DNA from: CAYUEN01 sp964443745 | GTDB taxonomy: Bacteria > Campylobacterota > Campylobacteria > Campylobacterales > QNZT01 | Assembly: GCA_964443745.1 (NCBI GenBank) | Contig: CAYUEN010000004.1 | Coordinates: forward strand, 1-64,000 | Length of the DNA: 64,000 bases | Direction of reading: 5' to 3' | In this document: positions 59,144-64,000 of the stretch, piece by piece | Position numbering within the stretch: position 1 is the first letter of the stretch | Layout: each line of letters begins with the position of its first letter | Made by a program: the position numbers and the translations under genes | The notes under the pieces: generated by a model | The model's database searches: none | Told to the model about the DNA's origin: nothing | What the model saw: the letters and a program-made list of their open reading frames with translations, nothing else

Positions 59144-59393
59144 TGAAAGAGTGAAAGATGTCAGAATCGATGAAGATACGTTGAGTGTGGATGTGATGGA
59201 TGGTCGAACCATAACCGTACCGTTAGTTTGGTATCCTAGACTCGAACATGCCACCAAAGAACAGCGTCAGAATTGGAAAGTGTGTGGCGGGGGATATGGA
59301 ATCGAGTGGGAAGATATCGATGAGCATCTCAGTACGGAAGGACTCCTTCGTGGAGCGCCCGCACCCAGACTCAAAAATCAAAAAGTCGCATAG
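59118..59393 (+). CDS. DUF2442 protein, partner of DUF4160
   Basis: A 91-residue protein of DUF2442: DVRIDEDTLSVDVMDGRTI followed by TVPLVWYPRLEHAT, then RQNWKVCGGGYGIEWEDIDEHLS. The N-terminal part resembles a small strand-rich fold thought to bind nucleic acid or its partner. The ATG at 59118 follows GGAGG and overlaps the DUF4160 gene. In similar pairs the DUF2442 member is read as the antitoxin, by gene order only. AT-rich like its partner. Confidence 0.85.
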   Translation: MGILALGADERVKDVRIDEDTLSVDVMDGRTITVPLVWYPRLEHATKEQRQNWKVCGGGYGIEWEDIDEHLSTEGLLRGAPAPRLKNQKVA

Positions 59394-59406
59394 GCTTATA
59401 ACCGAG

Positions 59407-60369
59407 TTAGACTTTTATAGTGCTAAAATCGAGAGTGACCGTCGTACCTGAACCGGATTTGCTTTCGATATCTAAGGCGATCCCGTAGTGCTCACACACC
59501 TCCTTGACGATCCCAAGTCCAAGTCCCAGCCCTGGCATCGAACTCTTTTCGCGGTAATAGGGTTCGAAGATGCGTTCGGGATGGGCGATGCCCTGCCCTC
59601 GATCCTGGATGGTGAGTCTGTTTTCTGCGAGGGTGATTTGGATGGGGTGGTTGTTTAGATTGTATTTGATCGCATTGGAGAGGAGATTGTCCAGCATACG
59701 GGCGATCATGACGCTGTCTGCCCGGATGATGATTTCGTTTTGGCATCGAAGCTGCAGGAGCGGGGAGCGCTCCCGGAGTTGTCCGCAGAGTTCGCACAGG
59801 TAGATACGCTCCTCTTTGTAGTCGATTTTGGCGTGGGCGATGGCGTTTTTGAGCCGTTCTTCCAGAGACTCGAGCATCTGCAGACTTTGTAGAATACGTT
59901 TGACCCTTTTGCGCTGGGCGTCGTTCAAGTCGAGTTTTTGTAAGGCGGTAGCGTTCAGATGTGCGGTGGTGATGGGGGTGTTGAGATCATGAATCATCGA
60001 TCTGGCGAAATTTTCCACCAGATCCACCGCTTCGCGCATCGGACGCAGCGAGATGCGGGCGAGGTAGTAGCTCAGTCCCAGCCCGAAGAGAAAAAGAAGC
60101 AGCGCGGCGAACGCAAGTTCGCGGTAGAGTGTATCGTACGCTTCGGTGAAATCCGGCTTTTTGATCGGGCATTCGAACCCTTCGGGGGCATTTTTCAAAA
60201 GCCTTTTGCACTGCAGATCATGAAGTTTGAGGGCGATTTTCTCTTCCTGATGGATACGGCGCGTCTCTTTGTGGCCGTACCACCAGAAGATGAGCGCGCC
60301 CATCAACATGATGCCCCCCAGATAGAGCGCCATAAAGGTCAATAAAGAGCGGCGTTCATACGATCTCAA
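59407..60369 (-). CDS. Sensor histidine kinase
   Basis: A 320-residue membrane kinase. Two membrane segments (about 8-30 and 85-106) flank a short periplasmic region with a Cys pair (LQCKRLL, FECPIKK) that might bind metal or respond to redox. A short HAMP-like stretch leads to the phospho-accepting histidine in ARSMIHDLNTPITT. ATPase boxes N (MLDNLLSNAIKYN), G1 (DRGQGIA) and G2 (GLGLGLGIVKEV) are present. It overlaps its response regulator by 14 bases, and the pair follows a metal permease gene, so metal sensing is likely. Confidence 0.9.
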   Translation of the reverse strand: MRSYERRSLLTFMALYLGGIMLMGALIFWWYGHKETRRIHQEEKIALKLHDLQCKRLLKNAPEGFECPIKKPDFTEAYDTLYRELAFAALLLFLFGLGLSYYLARISLRPMREAVDLVENFARSMIHDLNTPITTAHLNATALQKLDLNDAQRKRVKRILQSLQMLESLEERLKNAIAHAKIDYKEERIYLCELCGQLRERSPLLQLRCQNEIIIRADSVMIARMLDNLLSNAIKYNLNNHPIQITLAENRLTIQDRGQGIAHPERIFEPYYREKSSMPGLGLGLGIVKEVCEHYGIALDIESKSGSGTTVTLDFSTIKV

Positions 60370-61006
60370 AACGGTATCCTACCCCGCGGACGTTTTTGAG
60401 TCCGGCGTAGCCTTCCAGATGGGTGTTGAGGTGTTTGATATAGACTCGAAAAGTGGTGTCGCTGATAAACTCGTCTTCGTAAAGCTCGCTCATGATCTCC
60501 TCTTTGGAGACGATGCGCTTCTTGTGTCTGATGAAGTAGTCGAGTATTTCGAACTCCTTTTTGGGAAGGGGGTGGGGCGTACCGTCGACGATGAGAGCGT
60601 ATTGCTCCCTGTCGAGCGCCAGATGGGGGCTGACGATCAGCTTTTCGTCTTTGATCTTCGCTTCGATGCGAATCAACAGCGTCTCCATATCGAACGGTTT
60701 GACCACATAATCATCCGCCCCCGCGCCGAACCCCTCTCTCAGATCGTTCGCTTCACCCCGTGCGGTCAGGAATATCGCCGGCGTATCGTCTCCGCTGTTT
60801 CGGAGCGAAGCGAGCAGATCGAAGCCGCTCATCCCGGGTACGTTGACATCCAGAAGGTAGAGATCGTAGCGGTTTTCGAAAGTGCGTTCCGACGCTTCGT
60901 CGGAGTTTTTGACCCACTCCACCGCATATCCGGCTTCCTGCAGATCTTCATAGACCGTCTCGCCCAGTAGAGGGTCGTCTTCGAGAAAAAGGATGGTTTT
61001 TCGCAT
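60356..61006 (-). CDS. OmpR-family response regulator
   Basis: A 216-residue regulator. The receiver domain carries E9-D10-D11 (FLEDDP), phospho-acceptor aspartate in LYLLDVNVPG (about D54) and lysine in VVKPFD. A winged helix DNA-binding domain (LPKKEFEILDYFIRHKKRIVSKEEI, RVYIKHLNTHLEG, VRGVGYRFE) completes it. The ATG at 61006 is used, the upstream frame extension has no homology. It partners the kinase downstream and lies 46 bases after the metal permease gene. Confidence 0.93.
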   Translation of the reverse strand: MRKTILFLEDDPLLGETVYEDLQEAGYAVEWVKNSDEASERTFENRYDLYLLDVNVPGMSGFDLLASLRNSGDDTPAIFLTARGEANDLREGFGAGADDYVVKPFDMETLLIRIEAKIKDEKLIVSPHLALDREQYALIVDGTPHPLPKKEFEILDYFIRHKKRIVSKEEIMSELYEDEFISDTTFRVYIKHLNTHLEGYAGLKNVRGVGYRFEIV

Positions 61007-61052
61007 ATTTCGGCTTTCGAATCCGTTTTCGTTATTGTAACACAATCGGGAT

Positions 61053-62171
61053 TCACCCCGCGGGGGTGTCGGAGCGCTTTTTGGGGGAAAAACGGGATTT
61101 GAAAAGAAGGCGGAAAACGAGTGCCCAGAGAATGAGCGAGCTTGCGATTGCGACGACCCCGCCTTCTTCCTGCGTATGGACGATCGACGTGACGTCGATG
61201 CCACCGGCAGAAAAGAGCGCATCGAGTCCCAGACCGAAAAGTATGCTGCCGACTACGATCGAGAAGAGATAGATGAAGAGCGTCTTGTCGCCGAGCATCT
61301 TTCTGACCACCCCGATTGTGACGGTGTTGGTCGCGGGACCCGCGGAGAGAAAGACAAACGCCGCCCCCGCACTCACCCCCGAGAGCATCAATCCGGCGGC
61401 GATAGGCAGGGAGGCGGTCGCACAGACATACATGGGGACGGCGATCGCGATCGCGATCAGATAGGAGAGGGTGGGGTGCAACCTGAGAATTTCGCTCAGA
61501 TTTTCCGGAATCGCGACGGTGATCGCCGCACCTAGCAATACACCCCAGAGCAGCGGTGCGGCTATATCTCCAAGTAGCGTGACGAAGGCGTAACGTATCG
61601 CGGCGGAAAGTGAAAAGCCCTTTTTGTTTTCGTTTGCGCAGCAGCCGGCATTCTTCTTCGCTTCGGGAGGCCCGAAGGTCGTGAAATCGCGTGAGAAGGA
61701 GGTGGTGGCGCGAAGAGAGACGGGTTTGGGAGATGCGGCGAAGGAGGACTGCGGCCGAGAGGGGGCAATGAGATTGGTCAGAATGCCTGCGACTGTCGCG
61801 ATGATCATCGAAGTTATGAGACGATAGAGGGTAAAGAGCCAGCCGAACATCCCGAACGTCGCCAGAATCGAATCGACCCCGGTGATCGGTGTGGAGATCA
61901 GAAAGGAGAGTGTCGCGCCGTTGCTCGCGCCGCTTTTTTTGATCGAAGTGGCCAGCGGAATCACCCCGCAAGAGCAAACCGGCAGAGGGATTCCGAAAAG
62001 TGTCGATTTGACGATGGAGCCGACCGAATCGTTTCCCAGATGTCTGGTCACCAGCGAATCGGGTACCGTCTCATGAAGGATTCCGGCAAAAAGAAGACCG
62101 AAAAGAATATAAGGCGCCATCGCGTTGCTCAGCTCCCAGAGTGCGCCGAAAAAAGAGAGAACCGCCTCCAT
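61053..62171 (-). CDS. SO_0444-type Cu/Zn efflux permease
   Basis: A 372-residue DUF318-type permease with about eight membrane segments in two halves. Family residues: FGIPLPVCSCGVIPLA near residue 65, which supplies the metal-binding cysteines, and the second-half copy VPMYVCATASLPIAAGLML. A central cytoplasmic loop contains a Cys pair (AGCCANENK) that may capture metal. SO_0444 of Shewanella exports copper and zinc. It is followed by a response regulator and kinase, and preceded by a multihaem cytochrome whose stop is 3 bases away. Confidence 0.88.
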   Translation of the reverse strand: MEAVLSFFGALWELSNAMAPYILFGLLFAGILHETVPDSLVTRHLGNDSVGSIVKSTLFGIPLPVCSCGVIPLATSIKKSGASNGATLSFLISTPITGVDSILATFGMFGWLFTLYRLITSMIIATVAGILTNLIAPSRPQSSFAASPKPVSLRATTSFSRDFTTFGPPEAKKNAGCCANENKKGFSLSAAIRYAFVTLLGDIAAPLLWGVLLGAAITVAIPENLSEILRLHPTLSYLIAIAIAVPMYVCATASLPIAAGLMLSGVSAGAAFVFLSAGPATNTVTIGVVRKMLGDKTLFIYLFSIVVGSILFGLGLDALFSAGGIDVTSIVHTQEEGGVVAIASSLILWALVFRLLFKSRFSPKKRSDTPAG

Positions 62172-62174
62172 CCG

Positions 62175-64000
62175 CTAACGCCTCTTTCTTCTTCGAAACC
62201 ACCAGTAGGCGATCGCGATGCCCGCCAGCAAACCGCCCAGCACCTGTACCCATGCGCTTATCAGGAGGCTTTTGTTCAAGATCGTTCGGTGCGTCTTGTT
62301 GTCGATCGTCACGCCCGCAACTTCGGCGGTATGGACCATCAACGATACGGCCAGATCTTCGTCGGGTATCTCCTTGTGGCAGCTTAGACAGACGCCCCGT
62401 CGGTCGACTCTGGCGCGGGTTTGGTTGTCGAGTGCGCGCGAGAGTCGCCAGTGGTTGCCGACCGTTTGGAGTTGGGTACCGTTTTCGTCGACGAAACGGG
62501 AGTAGTCGTCTTTTAGGTTGGGGATGGCGGGAATCTGCTCGTCGACGTTTTTGGGGAGGATTTTCCGATCGGCGCTCATCAAATCGACGATCGTCGTTCG
62601 GGTTTGGTCGGCGAAATACGTTCCGCCCCCGATGCCGTAACCGAGCGCTTTGGCGCTGGCGTGGCAGCTCTCGCAACTGCGTCCCTTTTTGGTGATCGTG
62701 TGGGGGTTGACAGGTGACATGACGATCGAATTGACTCCCTCCTCCCCGTGGCCTTCGACGTTGGGAATCTTGAAGATATGGTTTTGCAGCAGCGCCTTTC
62801 CGCTTTTGCCGATGACGGTGAGGGTCACCTGGCATCCGGGGATGACCGGCGAGACGCGCCCTTCGCCGTTTTGGGCCAGCGGAGGATCCTCCCACCTCAG
62901 ATAAGAGCGGGTTTCGGTCACCTTGCCGTCGACTAGAAACGATTTGAGGTTGTCGACTTCGCCGGTGATGCCGTGACGGTGGCTTTTGGAAGCGGCGAGA
63001 TAGTCCGGATTACGTTTGCCGCCGGAGTAGTCGATTTTGACATGACAGCCGTAACACTGCGGAGCCCATGCGGCATGACAGGTATAGCATTCGAGTCTAT
63101 CGGTATGCGCTTTGATCCGATCCATCGCCACGAGCCCTTCGCGGGAGAGTTTGCCCTCCTTTTTGAGTCCTTTGAGCGGCGTAAGCGTAAGATCCCTGCC
63201 CGAAGCCAGATGCATCACCACTTTGTTTCCCTTACGGACGGCGTGCGGCATCGGATTGCCTCTGGCGCTCAGCAAAAATCCGTCGCCGCGATCTTTGGGG
63301 ACATATCCTTTTTCGAGATATTCAGCAAGTGTCCGGACCGTACCGCGCGGGGCGCCTTTTGCCGGTGTAGTGGCGAATTCATCGCCGTATCCGAGCGGAA
63401 GCTCCCACGGATATCTGTCGGTCGTACCATGACAATCCTGACATTCGATCTCCACCGCTCCCAGATTGGCACCCGTGATGAAGCCGTCGCCGTGGAGGTC
63501 GTTGGAGGTGTGGCAATCCTGACAGAGCATCCCTTTGGTGTAGTGGATGTCCTCCTGAAGATGGAGATAGCGTTTTGTGTGGAGTTTGGGCTGGGGATTG
63601 CCCGCATCGTCGAAAGTCGCCTTATATTCGGTCTCCATAAGTCCCTGGTAGGAGACGCCGATTCGCTTGCCGCGATTGTGACAGGTGGTACAAGTTTCGA
63701 CCGGTATACCGGAGTAGCAGACGCCATGAATCGAGACGTTTACGTCGCGTGAAGACTGGATCGCATGGACGAGAAGATGACCCGGCTCCTTTTTGGGGAT
63801 CGTGGGATCGCCCCCTTCGTAGAAGCCTTCGTTGGAGTAGGGGATATGGCAGGAGGAGCAGCCGATACCCCGGAAGTCTCCCCGTCTGTATCTGCCTTTG
63901 CCGCCGGTGTGACAGCGCAGACACTCCTGGCGCAGGTAGGTATAGACGGAGAGTGTCGGATCCTTCTCCACCTCTTCGGCCGTCGGTGCGGGCGGGAGTT
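62175..64000 (-). CDS. Membrane-anchored multihaem cytochrome c, N-terminus outside window
   Basis: The visible 608 residues contain nine CxxCH haem sites (CLRCH, CSSCH, CTTCH, two CQDCH, CYTCH, CYGCH, CESCH, CLSCH); more may lie beyond the window, as the frame is open to its edge. A single C-terminal membrane helix ends in the basic tail WWFRRRKRR, so the haem domain is periplasmic. It could transfer electrons to an extracytoplasmic acceptor or reduce one itself; octahaem tetrathionate reductase-like relatives exist, but this cannot be settled here. It is the first visible gene of the permease and two-component unit. Confidence 0.88.
   Translation of the reverse strand, partial: LPPAPTAEEVEKDPTLSVYTYLRQECLRCHTGGKGRYRRGDFRGIGCSSCHIPYSNEGFYEGGDPTIPKKEPGHLLVHAIQSSRDVNVSIHGVCYSGIPVETCTTCHNRGKRIGVSYQGLMETEYKATFDDAGNPQPKLHTKRYLHLQEDIHYTKGMLCQDCHTSNDLHGDGFITGANLGAVEIECQDCHGTTDRYPWELPLGYGDEFATTPAKGAPRGTVRTLAEYLEKGYVPKDRGDGFLLSARGNPMPHAVRKGNKVVMHLASGRDLTLTPLKGLKKEGKLSREGLVAMDRIKAHTDRLECYTCHAAWAPQCYGCHVKIDYSGGKRNPDYLAASKSHRHGITGEVDNLKSFLVDGKVTETRSYLRWEDPPLAQNGEGRVSPVIPGCQVTLTVIGKSGKALLQNHIFKIPNVEGHGEEGVNSIVMSPVNPHTITKKGRSCESCHASAKALGYGIGGGTYFADQTRTTIVDLMSADRKILPKNVDEQIPAIPNLKDDYSRFVDENGTQLQTVGNHWRLSRALDNQTRARVDRRGVCLSCHKEIPDEDLAVSLMVHTAEVAGVTIDNKTHRTILNKSLLISAWVQVLGGLLAGIAIAYWWFRRRKRR

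Noticed and set aside
1..64000. tRNA, rRNA or transposase genes
   Set aside because: No cloverleaf-like or rRNA sequence, inverted terminal repeats or transposase motifs were seen; all spacers are short.

Overview
The window comes from a Campylobacterota (epsilonproteobacterial) chromosome of roughly balanced base composition. Three things point there: an HP0268-type nuclease gene next to miaB, the comF(ctsW)-gyrA-flgR-asd neighbourhood known from Campylobacter, and family-typical proteins such as a CZB chemoreceptor without membrane segments, HemJ and a KLAQ-type UbiB. The gene set (nitrite/sulfite reductase, multihaem cytochrome, NIT/PilJ sensors, haemerythrin) suits a respiratory, probably free-living member such as Hydrogenimonas, Sulfurovum or Nitratifractor; the genus is not resolved. 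Both window ends cut a gene, and a run of exactly 100 N at 12553-12652 marks a scaffold gap of unknown size.

Layout. 1-5200: end of ggt, a degenerate GGDEF protein, then a minus-strand run (YqaA, TerB-like, methyltransferase, M20 amidohydrolase, DUF4197). 5200-12500: rdgB, a TlpD-like receptor, then an eight-gene overlapping operon (HP0268, miaB, DUF374 acyltransferase, small membrane protein, tyrosine recombinase, PilM/N/O-like genes). 12500-24000: scaffold gap, eight-repeat protein, comF, gyrA, rhodanese, ubiB, DUF3137, flgR, asd, YqhA-like, hemE. 24000-34600: Crp-family regulator, CorA, YfdX plus a DUF1931 histone-fold protein, DadA-like and radical SAM enzymes, CmoA-like methyltransferase, lipoprotein, LhgO, HemJ. 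34700-44000: an overlapping lipoate-centred operon with AhpD-like protein, E1 alpha, E1 beta, E2, TrpD2-like protein, haemerythrin, E3, LipB, LipA and a nitrite/sulfite reductase. 44000-49400: a giant outer-membrane barrel with an OmpA/SdrD-type partner, and a HAD phosphatase. 49400-53300: a four-gene operon of one NIT-domain pseudokinase and three exported PilJ-type helical proteins. 53400-59400: DUF2062, DUF1501/DUF1800/cytochrome c/DUF134 cluster, Sel1 protein, two unusual small exported proteins, and an AT-rich DUF4160/DUF2442 pair. 59400-64000: two-component system, SO_0444-type metal permease and a multihaem cytochrome, probably one transcription unit.

How the parts work together. The E1-E2-E3 genes sit with both enzymes of de novo lipoate synthesis, so the locus can encode a self-sufficient lipoylated 2-oxoacid dehydrogenase. 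The PilMNO-like trio and ComF belong to DNA uptake or type IV pilus assembly. The NIT/PilJ operon looks like a periplasmic nitrate/nitrite or related sensing module with no canonical kinase or response regulator beside it. The metal permease, its two-component system and the cytochrome suggest a metal- or redox-responsive unit.

No tRNA, rRNA, CRISPR array or insertion sequence was recognised. Apart from the scaffold gap, no stretch longer than about 170 bases lacks a gene; the spacers hold the promoters and hairpins listed here.
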